Assembly (NCBI GenBank): GCA_049520515.1
Contig: JBEKPS010000005.1
Coordinates: forward strand, 186,001-250,000
Source of the DNA: JAFAMS01 sp049520515
Lineage (GTDB): Bacteria > Vulcanimicrobiota > Vulcanimicrobiia > Vulcanimicrobiales > Vulcanimicrobiaceae
Reading direction: 5' to 3'
Length of the DNA stretch: 64,000 bases
Below are positions 17,455 through 25,402 of the stretch, piece by piece. Under the pieces are notes generated by a model that had not been told where the DNA came from, ran no database searches, and was given only the letters and a program-made list of their open reading frames with translations. The stretch's first letter is position 1. Each line of letters begins with the position of its first letter. Both the position numbers and the translations under genes were made by a program.

Positions 17455-18300
17455 TCAAGCCCCGCCTTCAGCGCCGGCTTCGTCACTCGGCGGTGGTTCG
17501 CGCCGGATATACTTCTGCTTTACGTTCGGGTCGCCCTCACGGTAGCCGAAATCCGGTTGTAGCTGGCGCAACGTGGTGCGCAGATGGATGACGGCCTGGG
17601 CGTGGATTTGCGAAACGCGAGACTCCGAGACGCCTAGCACCCCCTTGATTTCCTTGAGGGTCAAGCCTTCGAAGTAGTACAGCGAAATGACGGTTCGTTC
17701 TTGATGCGGGAGGGAGTCGACGGCTTTGACGAGCGCCTCGCGCACCTCACGTGATTCGATCGCCTTGCTGATTTCGTCGATCGGGTCGCGCAGCGTGTCG
17801 ACGAGCGGAATCTCGTAGCCCTTCTCGTTCGGCAAGAACTCTTCGAGCGAGAGGATCGCGGTGCCGCGAATCCGCTGCATGGTTTGATCGAATTCTTTGG
17901 TCGTCAGGCCAAGCTTATTGGCGACCTCTTCTTCGGTCGCGGCACGCCCCAGCTCGGCCTCGAGCTCCTGGTACGTGCGCTCCACTTCGCGGGCGCGCTG
18001 ACGGACCGCTCGCGGGACCCAATCCAGCGCGCGCAGGGCATCGAGGATCGCACCGTTGATACGGGTGATCGCATATGTTTCGAACTTGACGCCGCGTTCG
18101 TCATCGTATTTTTCGATCGCGTCGATCAATCCCAAAATACCGTCGTTGATGAGATCGTTGATCTCGACGTTCGGCGGAAGGTTGATAGAAATGCGACCTG
18201 CGACGTAACGAACCAGGTGAAGATACTTGGTTACAGCCTCTTCCCTGGAGTACGAAACGCCGGCGATCACGTACTGCGGCGGATTCCGACTCTCTGTCAA
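17455..18300 (-). CDS. fliA: Flagellar sigma factor FliA/WhiG (sigma-28 family)
   Basis: A 281-residue sigma factor with region 2 (about 20-90: LVRYVAGRISINLPPNVE, DLINDGILGLIDAIEKYD), region 3 (about 95-170) and region 4 (about 200-255: LPHQERTVISLYYFEGLTLKEI, VSQIHAQAV). It directs RNA polymerase to late flagellar and chemotaxis promoters. The start is TTG at 18300. The C-terminal tail (about residues 255-281) is an extension rich in Pro, Glu and Ala. It lies downstream of cheB. No FlgM anti-sigma factor is visible in the window. Confidence 0.95.
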   Translation of the reverse strand: MTESRNPPQYVIAGVSYSREEAVTKYLHLVRYVAGRISINLPPNVEINDLINDGILGLIDAIEKYDDERGVKFETYAITRINGAILDALRALDWVPRAVRQRAREVERTYQELEAELGRAATEEEVANKLGLTTKEFDQTMQRIRGTAILSLEEFLPNEKGYEIPLVDTLRDPIDEISKAIESREVREALVKAVDSLPHQERTVISLYYFEGLTLKEIKGVLGVSESRVSQIHAQAVIHLRTTLRQLQPDFGYREGDPNVKQKYIRREPPPSDEAGAEGGA

Positions 18301-18331
18301 ACGCCCAATCCCGTTCCCGTTTAGGTGGCGC

Positions 18332-19420
18332 TCACGTTCCCGGCGGCGGAGGCTGGCTCCCCTCCCCCCTCTGTAAAGGTACTTCCAAGCCCGTCAAGGC
18401 GCATAAAAGTTGGGGCAACTCGTCGATCGTGCATATGCGGTCGATCAATCCGGCCTCGGCCGCGGCTCGCGGCATACCATAAACAACGCAACTTGCTTCA
18501 TCCTGACCGACCGCGTACCCACCTGAGGCCCGGACTACCCGCAATCCCTCCACACCATCGCGGCCCATCCCCGTGAGCAAAACGGCGAGCGCTCCTTGCT
18601 TGCAAACAGTCCCGACGGAAGCGAACAACGCATCGACGCTTGGGGTCAACGTCGCGCGTTCCGCATCTTCCAGTTCCAGCGTAAACTGCTTGCCGACGCG
18701 GCGGACGCGCGCGCGCTGGCCGGCCGGTGCGACGACCGCCGTACCCGCCCGCAGCGTCATGCCGTTCGTACCTTCCGTGACCTCGAGCTGGCTCGTGGCG
18801 TTGAGCCGCTCGGCAAGCGGCGCGGTGAACCCCGGCGGCATGTGCTGCGCAATCACGATGGGCGACGGAAAATCTTTCGGCAACCGGGGCACGACGCGTG
18901 ATAGCGCGACCGGACCGCCGGTCGATGTTCCGATCGCGACGCACTCCGAGCGACCGTGCGGACCAGGCTTCGCCGCGGGCGGCGTTGCGAAGCTGCGTTG
19001 CGAGCGCCGCGTGCCGAACGTCCGCACTTTTTCGAGCAGCTCGTCGCCAAGTGCTGCGATCTCGAGCACGCCGGCACCAGGCAGTGGTTTGGCGACGAAA
19101 TCGACGGCGCCGATGTGCAACGCTTCGAGCGTTGTCTGCGCACCTTGTGTTGTTAGCGCACTCACCATGATGACCGGTGGGCTCTTCGGTCCGCGCGCGA
19201 CGATCCGGCGCAACGCCTCCAAGCCGCCGATGCCGCGCATTTCGACGTCCATGGTGACGACATCGGGCGCGAGCGTTTCCACAAGTGCGACACCCTCTTC
19301 GCCGTCCTTCGCGGCGCCGACGATCTCGATTCCAGGACGTTCCAACATCCGCCGCAGCACGTGCCGCATGAATGCCGAATCGTCGACGACGACGACGCGA
19401 ATCGAAGCTTCGCTGCTCAC
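18332..19420 (-). CDS. cheB: Chemotaxis protein-glutamate methylesterase CheB
   Basis: CheB removes methyl groups from chemoreceptors during adaptation. I place the start at the GTG overlapping the permease stop (GTGA), giving 362 residues; a longer ATG version would add a 30-residue arginine-rich segment with no family character. The receiver domain has D58 (VTMDVEMRG). The esterase domain has the catalytic triad S166 (AIGTSTGGP), H193 (AQHMPPG) and D288 (GMGRDG). CheR, CheA and receptors are not in the window. Confidence 0.95.
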   Translation of the reverse strand: MSSEASIRVVVVDDSAFMRHVLRRMLERPGIEIVGAAKDGEEGVALVETLAPDVVTMDVEMRGIGGLEALRRIVARGPKSPPVIMVSALTTQGAQTTLEALHIGAVDFVAKPLPGAGVLEIAALGDELLEKVRTFGTRRSQRSFATPPAAKPGPHGRSECVAIGTSTGGPVALSRVVPRLPKDFPSPIVIAQHMPPGFTAPLAERLNATSQLEVTEGTNGMTLRAGTAVVAPAGQRARVRRVGKQFTLELEDAERATLTPSVDALFASVGTVCKQGALAVLLTGMGRDGVEGLRVVRASGGYAVGQDEASCVVYGMPRAAAEAGLIDRICTIDELPQLLCALTGLEVPLQRGEGSQPPPPGT

Positions 19421-20436
19421 CCGTACCGTATGCGCGGATTGGCTACCGCGTAAAGCAAATCGACGAGCGCGTTCACAACGACGAAAACCGTCGCAAAAAG
19501 CAAGACGCATCCGTTGATGACTGGCATATCACGATTCGATATTGCCTCGAACGCAAGCCGTCCGACGCCGGGCCAGGCGAAGATCGATTCGGTCAGCACC
19601 GCGCCGCCGAGCAGCAAACCTGTTTGCAAACCGACGACCGTAATAATCGGGATAAGCGCATTACGCAGCGCGTGTTTGACGATGACGCGCGACGCGGAGA
19701 GCCCTTTGGCGCGCGCCGTCCGTACGTAGTCGCTTTGCAGTACTTCGAGCATTCCGCTGCGCGTGATCTTTGCAACGATCGCGAGCGGAATCGTCCCCAG
19801 CGTGATCGAGGGCAGGATCAGATGCCAGAGCGCATTGAGCGCGGCTTGACCGTTTCCATCGAGCAATGCGTCAACGACCATGAGATGCGTGTGCGGCGTA
19901 ATGAAATATTGCGGATCGATGCGTCCCGAGATTGGAAAGAGATTGAGGCCGGCACCGGTCGGCAACACTGCAAATACGTAGACGAGAATCCAACCGAGCC
20001 AGAAGACCGGAATCGAAACGCCGAGCAGCACCGCGACCATCGTGAGCGCATCGAGCACGCCTCCGTGCCACACCGCCGCCGCAATCCCCGCGGGTATGCC
20101 GACGACGATTGCAAAGCAAATTGCACCGAACGTTAGCTCGAGCGTCGCGGGAAAATATTGTACGAGCTTTCCCGCGACGGATTCTTGATCGTCGATTGAG
20201 ACGCCGAGGTCACCATGCGCAACGTGCTCGAGATAAAGTCCGAGCTGCTGGTACCACGGCTTATCGAGACCTAGAGCCGTGCGTAACGCGGCGACCTGAG
20301 CGGGTGTCGCGTGTTCTCCCAGCCGCACCGTCGCCGGATCTCCGGGGATGAGGTTAAGGAAAAGGAAGCTGAAGAGCGTTATCGCGACCAAGACGATAAC
20401 GAGTCGGAACGCCCGCGCCACAATGAAGCGCATCAT
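19417..20436 (-). CDS. OppB/DppB-type ABC transporter permease (orphan)
   Basis: A 339-residue permease of the peptide/nickel ABC family with a first membrane segment at about residues 7-28, the N-terminal LRTALGLDKPWYQQLGLYL region typical of DppB, and the EAA-loop signature VRTARAKGLSASRVIVKHALRNA near the C-terminus. It would form half of an inner-membrane channel with a DppC partner, but no DppC, ATPase or binding protein is nearby. Its stop is translationally coupled to cheB. Repeat copy B ends 5 nt upstream of its ATG and supplies the GGAG upstream of the start. Confidence 0.85.
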   Translation of the reverse strand: MMRFIVARAFRLVIVLVAITLFSFLFLNLIPGDPATVRLGEHATPAQVAALRTALGLDKPWYQQLGLYLEHVAHGDLGVSIDDQESVAGKLVQYFPATLELTFGAICFAIVVGIPAGIAAAVWHGGVLDALTMVAVLLGVSIPVFWLGWILVYVFAVLPTGAGLNLFPISGRIDPQYFITPHTHLMVVDALLDGNGQAALNALWHLILPSITLGTIPLAIVAKITRSGMLEVLQSDYVRTARAKGLSASRVIVKHALRNALIPIITVVGLQTGLLLGGAVLTESIFAWPGVGRLAFEAISNRDMPVINGCVLLFATVFVVVNALVDLLYAVANPRIRYG

Positions 20437-20441
20437 TTTAA

Positions 20442-20514
20442 AAAGGTGCTCCGCTCCGAGCTACGCACCCCCCACGCTAGGCGTGGGGCCCCCATAAGCG
20501 CTCGGCCCATCACC
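20442..20514. repeat. Double-hairpin intergenic repeat, copy B (short form)
   Basis: In plus orientation hairpin 1 is GGTGC-TCC-GCT-CCG-AGC-TAC-GCACC (20445-20469) and hairpin 2 is CCCCACGC-TAG-GCGTGGGG (20470-20488), followed directly by GCTCGGCCCATCACC. The CTCGCAAC module found inside copies A and C is missing from this place, but a CCTCGCAACGACG stretch occurs outside the copy near 20543-20555, so the modules appear rearranged. On the minus strand the hairpin end GGAGC lies about 12 nt before the permease ATG. Confidence 0.72.
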
Positions 20515-20599
20515 ACTCGGGCAGGGCGCGGTAATTGCGCCGGCCTCGCAACGACGCCGTTGCCATTGGGAAGCTGAATTCCCCGAGGGGGCCCGTAAC

Positions 20600-20736
20600 A
20601 ACTCCACCGCTCCCAGGAAACACCCACCCTAACCGGGAGAGGAGTCGTGGGGAGGCGGGGACAAACGGGGCAGGTCGCTCGCGTCCGCGGGCGGTTTTTG
20701 TGCGTCCGCTGCACGTATGAGGGAGAAAACAAGAGC
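20600..20736 (+). promoter_or_regulatory. Structured leader with possible attenuator upstream of hppA
   Basis: Two foldable parts precede hppA. The first is a long imperfect hairpin: ACTCC/GGAGT (20601-20605 with 20641-20645) outside CTCCC/GGGAG (20610-20614 with 20635-20639) and GG/CC. The second is GCTCGCG-TC-CGCGGGC (20677-20692) followed by GGTTTTTG, which looks like an intrinsic terminator upstream of the start codon. A G-rich stretch with runs of four G lies between them (20648-20670). The layout fits transcription attenuation, but I recognise no known riboswitch class. The rest of the 300-nt spacer holds repeat copy B. Confidence 0.4.
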
Positions 20737-22854
20737 GTGAGTCCCACAATCGCGATCGGGCTCGGCATTGTCGCCGGGTTACTCGCCATCGTCTACGGCC
20801 TGGGGTTGACGGTCTGGGTCCTTCGGCAACCCGAGGGAAATCCGCGGATGATCGAGATTGCGCGCGCGATCCAAGAGGGCGCCATGGCGTTCTTGCGCCG
20901 CCAATACACGACCGTCGCGATCGTCGCAGTCGTGCTCGCCATCGTTATCGCGCTACTCCCGGCCCCACTCGGCTGGCAGCCCGCAGTTGGATTCCTCATC
21001 GGCGCGACGCTTTCGGGCGCGGCCGGTTTTATCGGCATGCTCGTTTCGGTTCGTGCGAACGTGCGCACCGCGGAAGCGGCGCGCGGCGGACTCGCGCCCG
21101 CACTTGCGGTTGCATTCCGTTCCGGCGCTGTGACGGGATTGCTCGTCGTCGGCCTCGGCCTGCTCGCGGTCAGCGGCTACTACTGGATCATGCTTGCGGT
21201 CAACGCCGGTTCACCCGATCCGGTGACGAACTCGCTGGGGGCGCTCGTCGGCCTCGCATTTGGGTGCTCGCTCATCTCGGTCTTTGCGCGTCTCGGCGGT
21301 GGCATATATACGAAGGCCGCCGACGTCGGCGCCGACCTCGTCGGTAAAGTCGAAGCCGGAATCCCCGAAGACGATCCGCGCAACCCAGCAGTTATCGCGG
21401 ACAACGTCGGTGATAACGTCGGCGATTGCGCCGGCATGGCTGCCGATCTCTTCGAGACCTACGTCGTCACAACGACAGCCGCGATGCTGCTCGGACACCT
21501 CGTGCTCGGCAGCACCATACCGTCGGCGGTAACGTTCCCGCTCGTCCTCGGCGCAGTTTCGATCGTCGCGTCGATCATCGGCACGATGTTCGTTCGTCTT
21601 CCGAAGAGCGCCGGTAAGGGCACGCGCATCATGGGCGCGCTCTACCTCGGGCTCATCATTGCCGGCGTTCTCTCCGCGATCGCATTCTATTTCGTCTCCG
21701 CCACGGAGTTTGGTGGCTCTGCGCCCAGCGGTAACGCCGTCTTCTTTTGTTCGATCGTCGGTTTGCTCGTCACCGGCTTAATCACGTACATCACCGAGTA
21801 CTACACCGGCACGCAATTCGGACCGGTGAAAAGCATCGCAAAAGCGTCGACGACCGGGCACGCAACGAACATCATCGCGGGTCTCGGAATCTCGATGCAA
21901 GCCACGGCGCTCCCAGCGATCGTCATCATCTTCGGTATTCTTGTTTCGTACTCGCTGGCTGGGACGTATGGCATCGCAATCGCCGTCATGGCACAGCTCT
22001 CGATGGCCGGAATCATCGTTGCGATCGACTCGTTTGGGCCGGTCACGGATAACGCAGGCGGCATCGCAGAAATGGCCGAGCTGCCGGAATCGGTCCGCGA
22101 GGTCACGGATCCCCTCGACGCAGTCGGCAATACGACGAAAGCCGTTACGAAGGGTTATGCCATCGGTTCGGCCGGGCTCGCCGCTGTCGTGCTCTTTGCT
22201 TCGTTCTTGCAAGAGCTCTCCGACAAATGCAAAGCGACACCCAACGCAGCGTGCGCGACGACGCCGATTTCGTTTTCAATCGGCGATCCGTACGTGCTCA
22301 CGGGTCTTTTCCTCGGTGGCATCTGCACGTATCTCTTCGCGTCGCTTGCGATGGAAGCAGTCGGACGCGCGGCTGGTGCAGTGGTCGAAGAAGTCCGCCG
22401 CCAATTCCGCGAGAACCCCGGCATCATGCAGGGTACCTCTCGTCCTGATTACGGCACGACTGTTTCGATCGTGACCGGCGCAGCCCTCAAAGAAATGATC
22501 GTGCCCGCCCTGATCCCGGTTGGAATTCCGATCTTGATCGTCGTCCTCGCGGAGATCGGCGTGCTACCCGGTCCAACCGGAGCGCAGATGCTCGGCGGCG
22601 TCCTGATGGGCTCGATCGTCACCGGACTCTTTCTTGCAATTGCAATGACGAGCGGCGGCGGCGCGTGGGACAATGCCAAAAAATATATCGAAGACGGCAA
22701 CTTCGGTGGCAAGGGTTCAATCGCGCATCAGGCCGCGGTTACCGGTGATACGGTCGGCGATCCGTACAAAGATACGGCCGGACCCGCGATCAATCCGATG
22801 ATCAAAGTTCTCAATATCGTCGCACTGTTGTTGGTCGGCTTCCTCGTTAGATAG
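20737..22854 (+). CDS. hppA: H+-translocating inorganic pyrophosphatase HppA, K+-independent type
   Basis: A 705-residue, roughly 16-helix membrane pump that uses pyrophosphate hydrolysis to move protons. The pyrophosphate-binding signature DVGADLVGKVEAGIPEDD and the adjacent DNVGDNVGDCAGMAADLFETY-type loop are intact, as is the second acidic loop near the C-terminus (GDTVGDPYKDTAGPAINP). GNTTKA carries Lys at residue 468; in this family Lys here marks K+-independent proton pumps, while K+-dependent and sodium pumps have Ala. GTG at 20737 is the likely start, with GAGGGAGA about 12 nt upstream. An ORF extension to 20647 would translate the leader and is rejected. Confidence 0.95.
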   Translation: MSPTIAIGLGIVAGLLAIVYGLGLTVWVLRQPEGNPRMIEIARAIQEGAMAFLRRQYTTVAIVAVVLAIVIALLPAPLGWQPAVGFLIGATLSGAAGFIGMLVSVRANVRTAEAARGGLAPALAVAFRSGAVTGLLVVGLGLLAVSGYYWIMLAVNAGSPDPVTNSLGALVGLAFGCSLISVFARLGGGIYTKAADVGADLVGKVEAGIPEDDPRNPAVIADNVGDNVGDCAGMAADLFETYVVTTTAAMLLGHLVLGSTIPSAVTFPLVLGAVSIVASIIGTMFVRLPKSAGKGTRIMGALYLGLIIAGVLSAIAFYFVSATEFGGSAPSGNAVFFCSIVGLLVTGLITYITEYYTGTQFGPVKSIAKASTTGHATNIIAGLGISMQATALPAIVIIFGILVSYSLAGTYGIAIAVMAQLSMAGIIVAIDSFGPVTDNAGGIAEMAELPESVREVTDPLDAVGNTTKAVTKGYAIGSAGLAAVVLFASFLQELSDKCKATPNAACATTPISFSIGDPYVLTGLFLGGICTYLFASLAMEAVGRAAGAVVEEVRRQFRENPGIMQGTSRPDYGTTVSIVTGAALKEMIVPALIPVGIPILIVVLAEIGVLPGPTGAQMLGGVLMGSIVTGLFLAIAMTSGGGAWDNAKKYIEDGNFGGKGSIAHQAAVTGDTVGDPYKDTAGPAINPMIKVLNIVALLLVGFLVR

Positions 22855-22872
22855 CCGAGCAGGCCCTCCGTA

Positions 22873-22904
22873 ACCCTCACTTGCGCAGCGGCGCGAGTGA
22901 GGGT
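22873..22904 (+). terminator. Hairpin downstream of hppA
   Basis: A 14-bp stem (ACCCTCACTTGCGC with GCGCGAGTGAGGGT, one G-T pair) closes an AGCG loop 18 nt after the hppA stop. There is no long T tract, so it may act as a weak terminator or an mRNA-stabilising 3' end. Confidence 0.55.
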
Positions 22905-22907
22905 AAT

Positions 22908-22946
22908 CTATTGAATCAGCCGTGGGTAATACCCATGGCGCAATAG
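22908..22946 (+). promoter_or_regulatory. Leader hairpin of the ClpP-like gene
   Basis: A second hairpin follows directly: an outer stem CTATTG/CAATAG encloses GCCGTGGGT/ACCCATGGC around an AAT loop. It ends 10 nt before the GGAGG Shine-Dalgarno of the ClpP-like gene. Position suggests control of mRNA stability or translation. No T tract follows. Confidence 0.4.
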
Positions 22947-22968
22947 CATTTCTGCTGGAGGCACAATC

Positions 22969-23676
22969 GTGTCCGTCTCTTCCACTCGGGCAGATCTCCG
23001 CTTGCAATTCGACCAGCTGCTGACGCGTGTGCAGACGGGTGACGCGACCGCACGTGAATCACTCGTCAACGACCTTCTCGACGTCGTGCCTCGCCGCGCA
23101 TTCGAGCCTGTCGAGCCCTCCGACGAAGGGATGCTGTTTTTTCACAGTGAGATCGAGGAACAGCATGTCGTTCCACTGCAGCAGCAATTACTACGCACCC
23201 ATCTCAACCTAGCGTCCGATAAGCCGGTAACGCTCTTTCTTTCAAGCGTCGGCGGCAATGTTTTCGCCGGCCTTGCGCTCATGTCGACGATCACGTCGCT
23301 GCGCCGGCTCGGCCGGCAAGTAAACGTGCACATCGAGGGCGTCGCGATGAGCATGGCGAGCGTCATCGCACAAGTTGCGAACTACCGGACAATGGAAGCT
23401 TCTTCGTTCTTCTTGCTTCACGAGGTTTGGTACCGCAGCAGCGGTCGCGTGAGCGATCACGGCGAGGAACGCGCCTTCCAAGAGCGCTTGCAAGATCGCC
23501 TGTATGAGCTCTACGCAAATCGGACGGGAAAATCAGTCGAATACTATCGCAAGAAGCTGTATAAGACTGATTGGTACCTAGACGCGGACGAAGCCTTACA
23601 CGAAGGCCTTGTCGATGAGGTTCTGACCGCTCCCGGGCTTGCGAAACCCGCGCCGGTCATTTCGATCGTTCGTTAG
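22969..23676 (+). CDS. ClpP-like serine protease
   Basis: A 235-residue member of the ClpP/crotonase fold with an apparently complete catalytic triad: S128 in GVAMSMAS, H151 in FLLHEVW and D201 in KTDWYLDADEAL. The oxyanion-loop region SSVGGNVFAGLALMSTI is present. An N-terminal extension of roughly 50 residues precedes the core, so it is longer than classical ClpP, and no ClpX or ClpA gene is adjacent. It may be a second ClpP paralogue with its own partner. GTG start is preceded by GGAGG with 7-nt spacing. Confidence 0.88.
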   Translation: MSVSSTRADLRLQFDQLLTRVQTGDATARESLVNDLLDVVPRRAFEPVEPSDEGMLFFHSEIEEQHVVPLQQQLLRTHLNLASDKPVTLFLSSVGGNVFAGLALMSTITSLRRLGRQVNVHIEGVAMSMASVIAQVANYRTMEASSFFLLHEVWYRSSGRVSDHGEERAFQERLQDRLYELYANRTGKSVEYYRKKLYKTDWYLDADEALHEGLVDEVLTAPGLAKPAPVISIVR

Positions 23677-23681
23677 CGAAG

Positions 23682-24614
23682 TCACGCTTCACCGATCAGC
23701 GTTCGTAGCTCAAATCGTCCGCGCGCGAGCGGACGCAACGGCGCCCAAAGATCGCCACGCTTTGCGATGCGCGCCCGCGCATTCGCGAGCGTAAAGTCTC
23801 CGATCTCGACACCGTCTTCGACCTCGTCCCAATCGACCGGCATCGAAACGGTCGCGTGCGGACGCGGACGCACCGAATAGATCGAGGCCAGCGTACTTCC
23901 CCAGCGGTTCTGATTGTAGTCGACCAGCACCGTGCCGCGCGGACGCTTTGAAACGTTGTAGATCGCGGTCGCAATTTTCGGATACGATTTTTCAATGGCT
24001 TGCGCCAGTGCCTTCGCGAACGTCCAGACTTCTTTCTGGACCGGCCCGCGAACGATCGGAACGTAAATGTGAATGCCCTTCGAGCCGGTCGTCTTCGCGT
24101 AGTTCGGCATCCCCAGTCCATCCAGAGCGCCGTGAACGGCGAGAGCTACCTCGCGGACGGTCGCAAACGGCGTCCCCGCGACCGGATCGAGATCGAAGTG
24201 AAGGTAGTCGGGACGATCGTAGTCGTCGCAGCGCGCGTACCAGGGATTGAGATCTATGCATCCGAGGTTGATCACCCAGAGCAGCGCCGCCGCGTCGTCG
24301 ATGATTGGAAAATCGATCACGTTTCCGGAGCCGTGCTCGATCCGGCACGTCGTGATCCATTCCGGGCGCTTGGCCGGCGTGCGCTTCATGAAGAAGAAAT
24401 CTCCGTCGATGCCGTTGGGATAGCGCTTCATCACCATGGCGCGTTCGCGCAGATGGGGCAGCAGTACGTTCGAAACGTCGAGATAGTACTGCAAGAGATC
24501 GCGCTTGGCGTAGCCGTCGTTCGGCCAAAACACTTTGCCGAGATTCGTTAGCCCGACGCGCTTCTTGCCGATTGCGAAGGTGAGATCGTCCTCGCCGGTA
24601 GGAATCTTACTCAA
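23682..24614 (-). CDS. LigD-type primase-polymerase domain protein (NHEJ)
   Basis: A 310-residue stand-alone polymerase domain of the LigD/archaeo-eukaryotic primase family, which adds ribonucleotides or fills gaps during non-homologous end joining. HFDLDP (139-144) contains the metal-binding Asp pair; TTGSKGIHIYVPI (175-187) and KRPRGTVLVDYNQN are typical of the family. There is no ligase or phosphoesterase domain fused, and no Ku gene in the window. The TTG start at 24614 lies only 5 nt from the annotated GTG of the divergent exonuclease gene. Confidence 0.9.
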   Translation of the reverse strand: MSKIPTGEDDLTFAIGKKRVGLTNLGKVFWPNDGYAKRDLLQYYLDVSNVLLPHLRERAMVMKRYPNGIDGDFFFMKRTPAKRPEWITTCRIEHGSGNVIDFPIIDDAAALLWVINLGCIDLNPWYARCDDYDRPDYLHFDLDPVAGTPFATVREVALAVHGALDGLGMPNYAKTTGSKGIHIYVPIVRGPVQKEVWTFAKALAQAIEKSYPKIATAIYNVSKRPRGTVLVDYNQNRWGSTLASIYSVRPRPHATVSMPVDWDEVEDGVEIGDFTLANARARIAKRGDLWAPLRPLARGRFELRTLIGEA

Positions 24615-24619
24615 GCGCC

Positions 24620-25402
24620 GTGGACTCGGCTCCGGTGCGCATCATCTCCTTCAACGCCAACGGCATCCGCAGCGCCGCCCGCAAAGGTTTCTTTGCCTGG
24701 ATGCTGGCCGAAGCACCGGACTTCGTCTGCGTTCAGGAAACGAAAGCACAAGAGCACCAGCTTCCCGGCGAAGCGGTGTTGGCCGGATACTCGGCCACAT
24801 ATCTGGATGCGGTCAAGAAAGGCTACAGCGGCGTTGCGATCTACGCGCGAACGGAACCACGCAACGTAATCCGCGGCCTCGGCCCTGATCTGCTCGACGA
24901 TGAAGCGCGCTTTCTGCGATTCGATTATGCAGATTTCACGATCTGTTCGCTGTACGTCCCCTCGGGGACGAGCGGACCCGCGCGCCAAGAGGTCAAGTAC
25001 GGTTTCCTCGATCGCTTCTATGCTGAACTAAAGCGCATGCGCAGCGAAGGCCGCCCGATCGTCATCTGCGGGGATTACAACATCGCGCACCTCGACATCG
25101 ACGTCTTCAGTGTCCGCGCTTGCGCGACGACGACCGGCTTTTTGCCGCCGGAGCGCGCCTGGTTCGATCGTGTCACGGATGAGCTCGGCTGGGTAGACGC
25201 GTTTCGCGTCGTCAATCAAGAGAAAAAACAATTCAGCTGGTGGTCGGGATGGCGCAACGCATTTGAAAAGAATCTCGGCTGGCGTATCGACTACCAGTTG
25301 GTCACACCGGAACTACGCGAACGCGTGCAATCCGCCCGCATCTATAAGGACGAGCGTTTCTCGGATCACGCCCCCGTGATCATCGACTATGCTGCTAGAT
25401 GA
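24620..25402 (+). CDS. xth: Exodeoxyribonuclease III (AP endonuclease)
   Basis: A 260-residue Mg-dependent EEP-family nuclease that cleaves abasic sites and trims 3' ends. Conserved motifs are FNANGIRSA, the metal ligand Glu in QETKAQ, GDYNIAHLDID, and the terminal catalytic SDHAPV. The real start may be the GTG at 24635, since relatives begin VRIISFN; the first five residues are doubtful. It is divergent from the LigD-type polymerase gene, so two DNA repair genes share almost no promoter space. The end overlaps the SDR gene by 8 nt. Confidence 0.95.
   Translation: MDSAPVRIISFNANGIRSAARKGFFAWMLAEAPDFVCVQETKAQEHQLPGEAVLAGYSATYLDAVKKGYSGVAIYARTEPRNVIRGLGPDLLDDEARFLRFDYADFTICSLYVPSGTSGPARQEVKYGFLDRFYAELKRMRSEGRPIVICGDYNIAHLDIDVFSVRACATTTGFLPPERAWFDRVTDELGWVDAFRVVNQEKKQFSWWSGWRNAFEKNLGWRIDYQLVTPELRERVQSARIYKDERFSDHAPVIIDYAAR

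Noticed and set aside
20560..20640. Similarity of part of the hppA leader to a cobalamin riboswitch (GGGAA, CCCG, CCAGGA strings)
   Set aside because: The matches are short and scattered; the conserved B12 box and its spacing are not met, and the gene is not a cobalamin target.
20647..20736. N-terminal extension of HppA from the upstream GTG
   Set aside because: The added 30 residues are Arg/Gly-rich, translate the predicted terminator stem and have no counterpart in the family; the GTG at 20737 has a usable ribosome site.
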